A stretch of DNA of 64,000 bases from Limnanthes douglasii subsp. nivea (Eukaryota; Streptophyta; Magnoliopsida; Brassicales; Limnanthaceae). Below are positions 46,160 to 55,667 of this stretch, in pieces (the first letter of the stretch is position 1; every line of letters starts with the position of its first letter). Made by a program: the position numbers and the translations under genes. The stretch is from assembly GCA_036936605.1 (NCBI GenBank), contig JAUPFV010000002.1, positions 163,796,813 through 163,860,812 on the forward strand, in the 5' to 3' direction. The notes beneath the pieces were generated by a model that worked only from the letters and a program-made list of their open reading frames with translations, did not search any database and was not told the DNA's origin.

Positions 46160-46360
46160 GTTTTATAGGGGTTTTTAGAGCGGGAGTTTTTAATAAAGTG
46201 GAATCAAGTTTGGAGGGAGTTAGAGCGGGAGTTTTAACTTTGAGAATTGGCCGGAGTTTTAAATTTGGCGGGATTTTTTTTGTTAATGTGAATTGGCAGG
46301 AGTTTTAAATTTGAGAGTTGGCGGGAGTTTTTTTGTTAATTAGAATTGGCAGGAGTTTTT
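46160..46360. promoter_or_regulatory. Array of E2F-like sites, copy 2
   Basis: TTGGCCGGAG (46247), TTGGCGGGAT (46265), TTGGCAGGAG (46293), TTGGCGGGAG (46318), TTGGCAGGAG (46346), plus GAGCGGGAG forms upstream. Same architecture as 17757-17965, with a different set of sites decayed. Confidence 0.5.
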
Positions 46361-46522
46361 AATAATTGTAAGACCCTATCCATCTACTTCGTCCTATTCA
46401 CTTTACATGTGTCACGTTTTCATTCGGCTAAGTGGATTACGTTATCTGAAAACGAAATTGTCTATATAAATAGATATTGTATCCACATTAAAGGGTAAAC
46501 TAGTTGATAAATTAAGCAAAAA

Positions 46523-46855
46523 ATGTGTCCATGGACTGAGTTGGAAGATCAATATCTGATGAAAGCATCAATCGAAGATGGTAACACGAACTTCCAAGAG
46601 GGGCATAAAACATACTCTGAGGCATTGTTATGCTAGAAGTACTTCCTATACGGAAGGGATGGTGTCCAGCCGCCTAGAATTTCAAGGCGTGTTGATGAGG
46701 TGAGAGCTAGGTGGTCAGTCCTAGTCACGTTCCGTCTACATCCAGTTTATGGCCTCACCGAACTGGAACGTCGTGTTGCGTGTAACTGGTTCAACTGCCA
46801 GGTCATGGATTTGATAACAGAGGAGCAATTGGATCAGGTCCGTTATAATATAATT
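46523..46855 (+). pseudogene. Myb/SANT-like gene, copy 2, 5' part, split by retrotransposon
   Basis: ATG at 46523 (MCPWTELEDQYLMKASIEDG) followed by RRVDEVRARW. An in-frame TAG replaces CAG in the LLC(Q)-(M/K)Y segment. The frame reaches 46855, where the Tat element is inserted, and resumes at 57258. This copy keeps the ATG and the other CAG that copy 1 lost. Confidence 0.6.
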
Positions 46856-47315
46856 TGGTGTGGATAATAATTGCCTGAGGGTAGGCCAGTAATTTTAAGT
46901 GGAGTTTCAAGGTGGTGTAAGGGTGTTTAACGGTAGTGTAAGGGTGTTTAAAGGTAGAGAGATAATTAAGCAGCTTGGTAGCAGTTAATTTCCATTACCC
47001 ATAGTTAATGCTGGTGGTTGGGTATTTATAGTGTGATGTTTGGGCCCTTATGGGCTTTCGGGTCATGTTTAATGGACCCGGGTCATGTTTAAAGACCCAT
47101 GAGTTCTAAGCAGGAGGGCAGGTAGCTTAGTCAAGAAGTGTTTAGGTTTTTTAGTACTTTAGTCATAGTTCGAACAGCCTTAAGTTTACAGTGTTCAAAG
47201 TGATCTGTCCGGTCCGAATCATCTGTCCGATTTATGTCCTTGTATCCTGTCCGGTATCCGGAGAGACTTAGGCTGATTTGCCCTTCCGGGGAGCATGCTG
47301 AATTCGGACTCATCA
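46856..47315 (-). repeat. 3' LTR of the Tat element
   Basis: 460 bp; the minus strand has TATAAATACC at 47021-47030 as the U3 promoter box. Ends TGATGAGTCC...CCACACCA in element orientation. Confidence 0.95.
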
Positions 47316-47330
47316 GGAGCCCCTTTTTTA
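47316..47330 (-). other. Polypurine tract of the Tat element
   Basis: The minus strand reads TAAAAAAGGGGCTCC directly before the 3' LTR; primes plus-strand DNA synthesis. Confidence 0.85.
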
Positions 47331-47643
47331 GGTGTTTGAGCAAGTGTCCTTGTCAAAGAACTGAAAAACAGTCCGATGTATGAATGGTTCTTAATCCGGA
47401 CAGAGCTTTGGATATACCCGGACAGATCAAACGTTATGAATTCCAAACGGTTTTTGCCAGAGTTAGTGGGACACGTGTCGCTTTCTGATTGGCCACTCCA
47501 GCCGTTTTTTCACCTTGAATTTCGCACCACCTTCTTTCACAAGTAACCTCTTTAATTGCCAATAGTGACATCATCGCCGTCTTTTAATCATTACCCAACT
47601 TTTTGGATTCTCCTAGGAATCAACTCTTTTTTCTCAAATCTAC

Positions 47644-47650
47644 TATAAAT
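47644..47650 (+). promoter_or_regulatory. TATA box of the antisense ORF
   Basis: CTATAAATTCACA about 105 bp upstream of the ATG at 47752, with CT-rich sequence between. Equivalent boxes precede the same ORF in R1 and R4. It implies a promoter inside the element but outside the LTR. Confidence 0.5.
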
Positions 47651-47751
47651 TCACATTCATTTTTCACTATTTTACTATCTCTATCAAACCTTACTCTGCA
47701 ATTTTACTCAGAGCTTTCTCTCTCTAGAACAAAAATTTCCTTGGCTGTTTT

Positions 47752-50440
47752 ATGTTTACAGCAAGAACAGCGTTGAATAAAGGTGGTTGGCTTAACCTTT
47801 CAGAGTTGGAGAAAGCGCAGAAGGTCGAAAAAGAAAGGCGAATAGCAGCAGGGCTACCATCATCACCAGTTGACAGACCGATTGCTTCTGTTACAGAATC
47901 AGATCGAGGCTCATCCTCCTCCAAAGGTACCAAGCCCAAAAAGCTCTTTCAATCCACCCTTTCTCCCATTGTATCTGGATCCTCAGTTCAGGAGTCAAGA
48001 CCTGCTGTTGAACCAGGAGTCACTGCTACAAGTGTTAGGAAAACCTCACCTTTTATAGCCATGGGGTCTGATTCTGACCACTCCCCGGAGAAGTTAGTCA
48101 TTAAGAGGCCTAGCCGGTTAGTCAAAGGACTAACCTCGAAGAATACTCCCTCGAAATCGGGGGCAAAAAATAGTGACTCTGGGTCTGGAGTGCCCTTTAG
48201 AGCTCCCCGGGAAAGGCTTTCTGGTCCAGAGGCCAGCAGCCCAGTACCCCCTAGAGAATCTTCTACCTCAGAAACCCAACTTGAGGTGAGAAGTCAGATG
48301 AATATGGGCAGTCAACAGTCCGGAGGGCAGGCTATGCCAAGCTTCAATCCTCCCCGAACCACTTCCATAGAAGTCCCTCCAACAATTATGGATGAGAGAA
48401 TGGAGGACTCTACTCAAGAGGTCCCCTTTGAGTCCGAGTCCTCCGGACAGGCTGATACCACTGCTGTTGCTGCCAAAAAGGGCAAAGAGAATTTGTACCT
48501 AAGGCGTCCGGACCTGCCGGAGTGCCTTGAGGGGAGAGTGGGGCCGTGCTTCCACAAAGTCGAGTTTAAGTACCTCTTGGCCTTGCATAAGACCAAGTAT
48601 GCATTCATCCATACCTCTGATCTGGGCAAAATGCGCACCAAATGGGGGATCCCTAAAAATGTGAAGATAAGGATCCCCATTGATCCGGAGACCCCAATAG
48701 ACTGTAAACGAAACGAGATAGTCTTCTTTACGGAGCTATTTAACTGGGGGCTCAGGTTCCCACTAGACCCGGAGATCGTGCGCTACTTTCACCTGGTCAA
48801 GCTCTGCCCAACACAGCTAAGCCCCAATGGTTGGTTCACCTTAATGTCATGTATCATGGCGTCTAGGTTATCTGGGATCCCTCTTCCTATGGAAGAGTTT
48901 GTAGCAGTGGCCAACCTGTGCAAGCATCATCAGTTCCCCTTCTATCATGTCAACATGGGGAACGATCTCAAGGCTGTTGATGATCTCCTGGAATCGGAGA
49001 ATAAGTGGAGAAGCCAATTTCTGTTCGTTAGTGGTGCCTGGGAAAATAGTAGGAAAATCAAGGCCGGAGAGAACCCAAGCCTCCTCAGGAGTAGGTGGAG
49101 GAGTGACCGTAAGTTTCTCAACTTGAGTCTCTGTCCGTCTTTTTTTTAAAATTATGTTTATATTAACCAATTTTTCTTCTGTTCTATCAGAGCTGCCAAA
49201 GGAGTTCGGGGACTACCTGAAGGCCGGACAGACTACCTGTGGCAAAATCAATGCTTGGGCCGCAGAGAATTGGGAGAATCAATTCCAAAAGGCCTTCACC
49301 CTTGGGAATCTAGCAAGGTCTCACTTGTGGAACACCACAGGTCGAAGAGACCTAACTTGGGAGGAGTTCACCACCCAGCCTGATGAAGACGTTGCGCTGA
49401 GAAGGTCCCACGAACTGGATGGGACACTCTACCTGCCTGCCCGGGCCAAAGCCCCAAGCAAAATGAAGGGCAGAAGAAAAGGCAAGAAGGTGGCAGGTGA
49501 TGCTGAGAAGGATGCCCCAATAGAGCCAGAGGGGCCAGCCCAAGTTCAAATTGATGCAACCCTCTTGCAGGTGGTGGAGCAGGACCCCGAGAGGCAGGAC
49601 ATAGACCTTCCAAAACCTCCAAGGGATCCCAAGAGGACTCGCAAACAAGCAAGTGAAAGTGCTGACCGGGCAGTTAAGAAGAAAAAGACTTCACAAGGGG
49701 ATGAGCTCGCTCTCCGGGATCCGGAGCCCTCTTTCCCCACTGGCTCTTCAGACCCAACGCTGGCCGAAGAGATCCCCAGAGAGTTTCACACTGATGAAGT
49801 CGAGGGAGGAGAACTCAACTTGGATGAAGTGGACATCACCGGTCTGGGCGGGCTTGGTGAATATTTCCTTGGCCTGCCCAGAGACGAGTTTGCAGGGCCT
49901 TACATCCCTTCGAGCAGCTCCAATACGGTCAACTTTAACGGTAAGACTTTCATGGTTTCTAGTGAGAAGGACACTATTGCCCATTCCCTGCTTAGTAATG
50001 TGCAGCCAGTTCTTACACTGGAAAGACAAGTCCGGAGCCAAGCAGACACCATTAAAGACCTCAAGTCTGAGAAGGATAAGTTGTCCGAAGACCTCCGCAT
50101 TGCTACTACCAATGCTGATTTACTTAAGGAAGCACACGAGGAGCTGAAGAGGAGTCATGATGAGAGCAACACAAAAGTTTCCACCCTAGAGCAGACCATA
50201 AAAGATCTCCAGGAGAAGTTGTCTGACATGGAGAAAGACCTCACGGTCTCACGGGGAGAGACCACTGCAAAGGAGAAGCTCATCACCAACCTGACCACTG
50301 ACAAGATTGCTTTGGAAAATGCAGTGACTCAGGCTGCTGAAGAGAAAGCTGCTTTGGTAAGGGACCAAGAGGCCACAATCAAGGCCAAGATCAACGCCTA
50401 TGCCAGGGAGATGACACAAAGCGAAGAGCTAATGATTTAA
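47752..50440 (+). CDS. Antisense ORF (aORF) of the Tat element, two exons
   Basis: Exon 1 47752-49108 and exon 2 49191-50440, joined across an 82-bp intron with GTAAGT donor and TTCTATCAG acceptor; splicing in phase 1 restores the frame (CAG CTG CCA). Exon 1: Ser/Pro-rich N-terminus (about 1-240), then a conserved core with FNWGLRFPLDPEIVRYFHLV, LSPNGWFTLMSCIMASRL and a DDLLE segment. Exon 2: KEFGDYLKAG..., a Lys-rich patch (KGRRKGKK) like a nuclear signal, and a long coiled coil (about the last 140 codons). TAA at 50438 is followed in frame by about 90 more codons to 50719, acidic and Ser/Glu-rich as in the other copies' C-termini, so the TAA may be a mutation. Homologues in R1-R4. Function unknown; not a retroviral gene. 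Confidence 0.75.
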
Positions 50441-50754
50441 AGGGTGAAGTCTGACATGGTTCTCCTTTTTCACGAAAAATTCCCGAAGAGGAGACTGGGG
50501 GACTTATGGCTCTATGTGGATGATGATGACCTTCCATATTATACTATGGTTGATGAGGGATATTCCGGTGAGTCCTCTTCTGATAATGAAGAGAAAACCG
50601 GAGAGAGCCCAGGTGAAGAGGAGAATGATCCCAAGGGCAAAAAAGTGGTCGAAGGGGGGAGCGACATCAAATGCAAGAAAGTAGATGAGGGTGAGCCATC
50701 TTCAAAGGCTCAAGCTTAATTTATTGTGTACTTTACTTATGCTTTACTCAAACT

Positions 50755-50867
50755 AAAGTCCTTGGAAGGCCAAGGCACTTATTTTTGTTGTGGTGTCCGG
50801 TATTATTCGGACATATTTTGTGTACTGTGCCCAAACTTGTTTAAAAAGTCCTTGGAAGGCCAAGGCA
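50755..50867. repeat. Duplicated CCTTGGAAGGCCAAGG motif
   Basis: AAGTCCTTGGAAGGCCAAGG occurs at 50755 and 50845, 90 bp apart; the core is palindromic. It is in the same place (between aORF end and integrase end) as the minisatellites of R2-R4, perhaps an array at its beginning. The rest of 50720-51188 shows no gene. Confidence 0.6.
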
Positions 50868-51188
50868 ATTTTAAGTTGTTGAATGAATGTTTCTATTTTG
50901 CTCAACCATCCTCTTCTTTCATTATTTGTTTTAGTTTAGATAGCTGGAATTTAAGTAGCTTTGAGTTATTGTATTGTGAGAGTGTTTAAGATTCTCCGGC
51001 TAGAGTTTAAATAGCCCTTAGACCTTTTAGTCCGGGTAGTATAACAAGAGATAGAATTTTGAAAATACTTAGAAAATTTTGAAGAAGGCATCAAATTTCA
51101 TTGAAAGCTCTCCGTGCCACCGAAGAGGGGAAGGTATGCCCCCAAATATTTACATGGATGTTTAAACAAGTAAATACTTACACAAGTG

Positions 51189-51975
51189 TTATTCCAAGTA
51201 CATTCGAAGGTGTTCAATATTCCAAGGGTGAGTTAAAACCCTGCCATCTTTGTCTTCCAACCAATAAGTCCCAGGCTTGATTCTTTCAACTACGGTATAC
51301 GGACCCTCCCAGGTTGGGGCCAGCTTTCCGAAAAGCTTTTCCTTATTATGCAAGAAGACCTTCTTTAAAACTTTGTCCCCTGGTTGGAAATCTCTTCTTC
51401 TAACCTTAGAAGCAAACCTGCTTCTCATCAAGCCCTGATAGTGTGCCACTCTAAGATGAGCTTTAACCCGTCTTTCTTCTATCAAATCAAGTTGATTTCT
51501 AATTGCCATTTCATTAGCGTGTCCGGAGAAGTTGTGAATACGAAAGGAAGGGAGTGTTTTTTCTATGGGAGCTACTGCATCCATTCCATAGACCAAGGCA
51601 AAGGGAGACTCTTGTGTTGCAGCCCCAGGTGTTGTCCGGTAGGCCCACAAGACCTCTTGTAGATAACTAGGCCACTTCCCAGCAGCCCCTTCTAGATTCT
51701 TCCTTAAACCGGACAGTATAGTTCTGTTAGCCACTTCAACCTGTCTATTGGCTTGTGGGTGGAAAGGTGAAGAAAAGCAGTGCTGTATACCCCTTGAGGC
51801 ACAGAAGCTTTCCATTTCTCTATTGTCAAACTGTGGCCCATTGTCTGTTGTTATCTTTTGTGGGACACCGAATCTGCAACATATGTTGGACAGAATGAAT
51901 TTTATGACAGCTTTCGATGTTGTCCCTGCCAGGGGAGCTGCTTCTATCCACTTTGAGAAGTAGTCAATGGCACAA
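51189..51975 (-). CDS. Integrase core and C-terminus (Tat element)
   Basis: In this frame: DYFSKWIEAAPLAGT, TTDNGPQFDN (catalytic D), and E in QVEVANR (catalytic E), then LVYGMDAVAPIE, FQPGDKVLKKVF, the GPY motif WEGPYTVVERIKPGTYWLED and HPWNIEHLRMYLE-stop. Catalyses insertion of the cDNA. The frame is offset by one base from the upstream RNase H frame near 51975 (GTGCCATTG), consistent with a single-base deletion. Confidence 0.9.
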
Positions 51976-53482
51976 TTATAGTTTTACGCCCTCCGGACGC
52001 CACGGGGAGAGGCCCAACCAAGTCCAATCCCCATCGAGAAAAATGGATGGGCTCAGAAATTGACTCCAAAGGAATGGCTGGTACATGAATTTCATTGTTG
52101 TACCTCTGACATGGGTCACACCTTCTTACCAGCTCCTTAGCATCTTTCATGATTGATGACCAATAGTATCCGGAGAGTAACACTCTTCTTGTTAAAGCTC
52201 TGAATCCACAATGGGCTGATCCCTCACCATCTTGCAATTCGGAGAGGACCACTTGTGACTCATTATCCCCTAAACAACGTAGGAGAGGTTTACTATAGGA
52301 TTTTTTGTACAACACTTCTCTCAACATAATGAAACCACGAGCCTTGTGTTTCAATGTTCTGGCTTGTGACTTATCTGAGGGCATAATACCATCGGACAGA
52401 TATTGTATGAGAGGAGATCTCCAGTCTTGAGGCCGGCTCACTTGTATTTCAAAAACCTCCTCTTTTCCACCCTCACTAAGTTGAATAGAAGGGCTTTCAA
52501 GCACATGGATCCATGGGTAGGACTCCGTATATGCTATTGTTGCCAATGAGTCTGCTAGCTCATTTTCTGCCCGGGGAATGTGCTCATAGACAACAGCTTT
52601 AAACTTTAGCGCTTCATTTTTAAGGAGGAGTAAATATTTTACCAACTGCTCCTTTCTAGCCTCATATTGGCCTAAGGCATGGTGGACAAGTAACTGGGAG
52701 TCACTTAGAAGCTTGACCCTTTTAGCCCCACAGATGTGGGCCAATTTTAACCCAGCTATAGCTGCTTCGTATTCGGACTCGTTATTAGACGCCCTGAAAG
52801 CAAAACAAATAGCTTGGTACATGCTGTCCCCATATGGGGAAGTGAGACATATTCCTGCACCACATCCCATGGTGCTAGACCCTCCGTCTGTTCGGACAAT
52901 CCACACTTTCTTGTCTTTTGAATCAGTATGTTGCTCTGAATCCCTATCGGAGTGGAATTCAACCAGAAAATCAGCCACATCTTGGGCTTTTACTGCTGTT
53001 CGGGGAGCAAAGTCTATGTCGAAGTCCCCCAACTCCACTGACCACTTCGTCATTCTACTTGAAATGTCTACTTTTTGAAGGACATTCTTTAAAGGGAAAG
53101 ATGTCCGGACGACGATAGGGTGAGCCTGGAAGTAAGGCCTCATTTTTCTTGCAGCTATCACCAGAGCTAACGCCAGTTTTTCGAGTTTCAAGTAACGCCT
53201 CTCAGCATCAATCAAGCTTTTGCTGATGTAGTACACTGGGTAGGGACAACCATCGACCTCTCTTACCAACACAGCACTAATGTCACAACTTGAAACGACC
53301 AGATACACAATAAGAGTCTCCCCGTCAACTGGTTTGAACAAAGTTTTGGGAGAGGAGAGATGTTTCTTGATTTCATTGAATGCCTCACCACACTGCGGGG
53401 TCCATTCGAACCCTTTTGCACCTTTCAAAGTTTGAAAGAATGGAGCACACCTGTCCGAAAACCTGGAGATGAATCTATTCAA
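51944..53482 (-). CDS. RNase H, archaeal-type RNase H and integrase N-terminus
   Basis: About 512 codons. First RNase H: FEWTPQCGEAF, CPYPVYYISKSL, YLKLEKLALALVIAARKM, MTKWSVELGDFDIDF. Second RNase H: VRTDGGSSTMGCGAGI, FRASNNESEYEAAIAGL, LLSDSQLLVHHALGQYE and HIPRAENELADSLA, with D, E and D residues of the RNase H fold. Then the zinc-binding integrase segment (H in SAHCGFRALT, RRCDPCQRY) and WGLDLVGPLPVASGGRKT. The second RNase H is the acquired domain typical of Tat elements. Begins after a frame break at about 53515. Confidence 0.9.
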   Translation of the reverse strand: MNRFISRFSDRCAPFFQTLKGAKGFEWTPQCGEAFNEIKKHLSSPKTLFKPVDGETLIVYLVVSSCDISAVLVREVDGCPYPVYYISKSLIDAERRYLKLEKLALALVIAARKMRPYFQAHPIVVRTSFPLKNVLQKVDISSRMTKWSVELGDFDIDFAPRTAVKAQDVADFLVEFHSDRDSEQHTDSKDKKVWIVRTDGGSSTMGCGAGICLTSPYGDSMYQAICFAFRASNNESEYEAAIAGLKLAHICGAKRVKLLSDSQLLVHHALGQYEARKEQLVKYLLLLKNEALKFKAVVYEHIPRAENELADSLATIAYTESYPWIHVLESPSIQLSEGGKEEVFEIQVSRPQDWRSPLIQYLSDGIMPSDKSQARTLKHKARGFIMLREVLYKKSYSKPLLRCLGDNESQVVLSELQDGEGSAHCGFRALTRRVLLSGYYWSSIMKDAKELVRRCDPCQRYNNEIHVPAIPLESISEPIHFSRWGLDLVGPLPVASGGRKTIIVPLTTSQSG

Positions 53483-53547
53483 GGCCGCAAACCTCCCCGT
53501 TAATTGCTGTACTTCTGGAATAAGGCATTGAGTTGGTCCGGGTCGGG

Positions 53548-54444
53548 CTATATTCCATGCTCACTTATGATATACCCTAAGAACTTCCCGGACTGCACTC
53601 CAAACACACACTTTTCAGGGTTTAGTTTTAAATTCACTTTTGCCAAGTTGGCAAAAGTTTCTTGGAGATCGGACAAGTGCAACTGCTCATCCACGCTTTT
53701 CACCATCATATCGTCAATGTAAACCTCCACATTTCTTCCAATTTGATCAGCAAATGCCTTGTTGGCTAACCTTTGATAAGTAGCCCCAGCATTTTTCAAG
53801 CCAAAACGCATCACCTTGTAGCAATGTAGACCCCTATCAGTGACAAACGTGGTATGTTCTTGATCTTTTGGATCTACTTGGATCTGATTGTACCCGGAGA
53901 AGGCATCCATGAAGGAGAGCAGCTTGTTCCCAGAAGTAGAGTCTACTAACTGATCTATCCGGGGAACCGGATACAAATCTTTTGAGCAAGCTCTATTAAG
54001 ATCTGTGAAGTCAATGCATATGCGCCATTTGCCATTTTTCTTTTTTACCAGGACAGGATTGGCAGTCCACAAAGGGTATTGAGATTCTTTAATATGCCCC
54101 ATCTTTGTGAGTCTGTCAACCTCTTGTACTATGACATCAGCCTTTTCTTTCGAGAAAGCTCTTCTCTTTTGAACCACTAGTGCCACATCTCTCCGGACAG
54201 ATAGGTGATGGGATATCACCTCTGATGGAACTCCAGTAAAATCAGCATTGCACCAAGCAAAAACGTGCTGATGGTCTTTCAAAAATTTCAACATCTCTTG
54301 TTTCAATATTGGTGACATCTTGTACCCTATCTTGACACTTTTGCCTTCTTCCAAACAGTGTGTTTCAACCTCTTCAATTGGGATCAACACTTCGGGGGTC
54401 TCCCTGGGGTCATCAATAGCACCCTCAGAAAGGCCCTCAAACTG
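53548..54444 (-). CDS. Reverse transcriptase (Tat element)
   Basis: Open from the TAG that ends the protease frame (54445). Motifs in order: KKKNGKWRICIDFTDLNRA, LYPVPRIDQLVD, FMDAFSGYNQI, MRFGLKNAGATYQRL, the catalytic VEVYIDDMMVKS, LNPEKCVFGV and FLGYIISEHGI, then a TAG at 53548. Copies RNA into DNA. Same frame as the protease, so a CAA TAG CAG stop separates them. Confidence 0.9.
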   Translation of the reverse strand, partial: QFEGLSEGAIDDPRETPEVLIPIEEVETHCLEEGKSVKIGYKMSPILKQEMLKFLKDHQHVFAWCNADFTGVPSEVISHHLSVRRDVALVVQKRRAFSKEKADVIVQEVDRLTKMGHIKESQYPLWTANPVLVKKKNGKWRICIDFTDLNRACSKDLYPVPRIDQLVDSTSGNKLLSFMDAFSGYNQIQVDPKDQEHTTFVTDRGLHCYKVMRFGLKNAGATYQRLANKAFADQIGRNVEVYIDDMMVKSVDEQLHLSDLQETFANLAKVNLKLNPEKCVFGVQSGKFLGYIISEHGI

Positions 54445-55143
54445 CTATTGATCATTTATTCGGACTGCCCCCAGCGTTCGTGGAGCCAAAGCAGTGGCAT
54501 AGCATTCTCTTGCAACCTTTTGGCTGCTCCGGACAACCCCAACCTGTCCCTGAACAGCATACTTTAAACACTGATGGACTGTTGAAGCCACTGCATGTAT
54601 CCTAGATAGCCAAGATCTCCCTAGAATAGCATTATAGCAAATGGGACAATCCACCACGATGAAGAGTATTCTAACCATTTTCTTGAAAGGGCCCCTGCCC
54701 AATAACACTTCTTCTTCAAACTCCCCGATCACATCGGCGGAGCTGCCCGTGAATCCTACGATTGATCTATCTGACTTTTGAATCACAGCTGGATTTTTCA
54801 TTTTCTTGTAAGTGGTTAGGAAAAGGATATTGGCAGAGCTTCCAGTATCCACCAGAATTCGCCTTACATCATTGCCCCCTATAGATGCTCCTATGACAAC
54901 AGCATCCTCATGAGGGCCAGCAATATCTCTCAAATCATCCTCATCGAAGACTATGAATGGGAATGAGTTTGGTGATTGATAAGATGTCATGCCTCCTTCT
55001 AGCTGGGAGGCTAAATTATGAACATGCCTCTTTCTTGAAGAAGCAGTAGGAGTAGTCATTGTGTCCCCTCCGAAAATTGTCAGTGACTCGAAGAATTTAA
55101 TGAGCCCGGAGACCGTCCTAGAACACTCCTCTATAGCACCCAC
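54445..55143 (-). CDS. Retroviral-type aspartic protease (Tat element)
   Basis: Active site RRILVDTGSSANILF near residue 99 of the open frame, followed by GRGPFKKMVRILFIVVD and YNAILGRSWL, the usual end of the fold. It processes Gag-Pol. Overlaps the gag tail frame by 13 bases in a different frame. Confidence 0.9.
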   Translation of the reverse strand: MGAIEECSRTVSGLIKFFESLTIFGGDTMTTPTASSRKRHVHNLASQLEGGMTSYQSPNSFPFIVFDEDDLRDIAGPHEDAVVIGASIGGNDVRRILVDTGSSANILFLTTYKKMKNPAVIQKSDRSIVGFTGSSADVIGEFEEEVLLGRGPFKKMVRILFIVVDCPICYNAILGRSWLSRIHAVASTVHQCLKYAVQGQVGVVRSSQKVARECYATALAPRTLGAVRINDQ

Positions 55144-55667
55144 CCTATTTCGTGTTGGGCAGCATTACTTGGACCAACCCGGTGAGTGTTGTCAGGCTTG
55201 TTGCCTCCTCTTCTTTTAACATATGCACCCAACTTTCCCCTTTCAATCAAGTTTTGAACCTCTTGTTTCAACGCTATGCAATCATCAGTGGTATGGCCAA
55301 TATCATTGTGGTATTGGAAAAAGGAGTTGTTACGATGCTCTCTGGGAGACTGCAAGGTTGCTGGTCTCCGGTAGTGCACCTCATCTTTTGTTTTATCGAA
55401 AATGGTGGCCACGCTTTCTTTGAGCTCTGCGAACCACTCCGGTTGGACCCATGGCCCTCTTTTGTTTCTGGATTGTTGACTTTGAGCAGGAGCAGCTGGC
55501 TGAGACTGAGCTTTTGCCCTACCATGCCCTTGTCCGGTTTCTCTGGCTTTGTTCCCGGACTGGTTTGGATTTGGAGTTGGTGCCACCGGGGTGGATCTCA
55601 CCTGTCTGTGCACCCTGGTTTTCTTTGTTTCATCAACGTTTATTTGTTTGCCAACCTGATTTAGCAA
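55131..55667 (-). CDS. Gag C-terminal segment with zinc-knuckle-like motif
   Basis: Starts at the GGGGGG run where the gag frame breaks. Gln/Pro/Arg-rich linker, PEWFAELKESVATIFDKTKD, then FFQYHNDIGHTTDDCIALKQ, the degenerate knuckle of plant Gypsy gags, and LIERGKLGAYVKRR. Stop TAG at 55131. Probably nucleic-acid binding. Confidence 0.85.
   Translation of the reverse strand: MLNQVGKQINVDETKKTRVHRQVRSTPVAPTPNPNQSGNKARETGQGHGRAKAQSQPAAPAQSQQSRNKRGPWVQPEWFAELKESVATIFDKTKDEVHYRRPATLQSPREHRNNSFFQYHNDIGHTTDDCIALKQEVQNLIERGKLGAYVKRRGGNKPDNTHRVGPSNAAQHEIGWVL

Noticed and set aside
49352..50041. Several long minus-strand frames opposite aORF exon 2
   Set aside because: Shadows of the GC-richer plus-strand coding exon; no conserved motifs, whereas the plus frame has homologues in four elements.
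47752..50440. aORF as a host gene carried or interrupted by the retroelement
   Set aside because: It lies within the LTRs, and homologues occupy the same place in other broken elements, so it belongs to the element.
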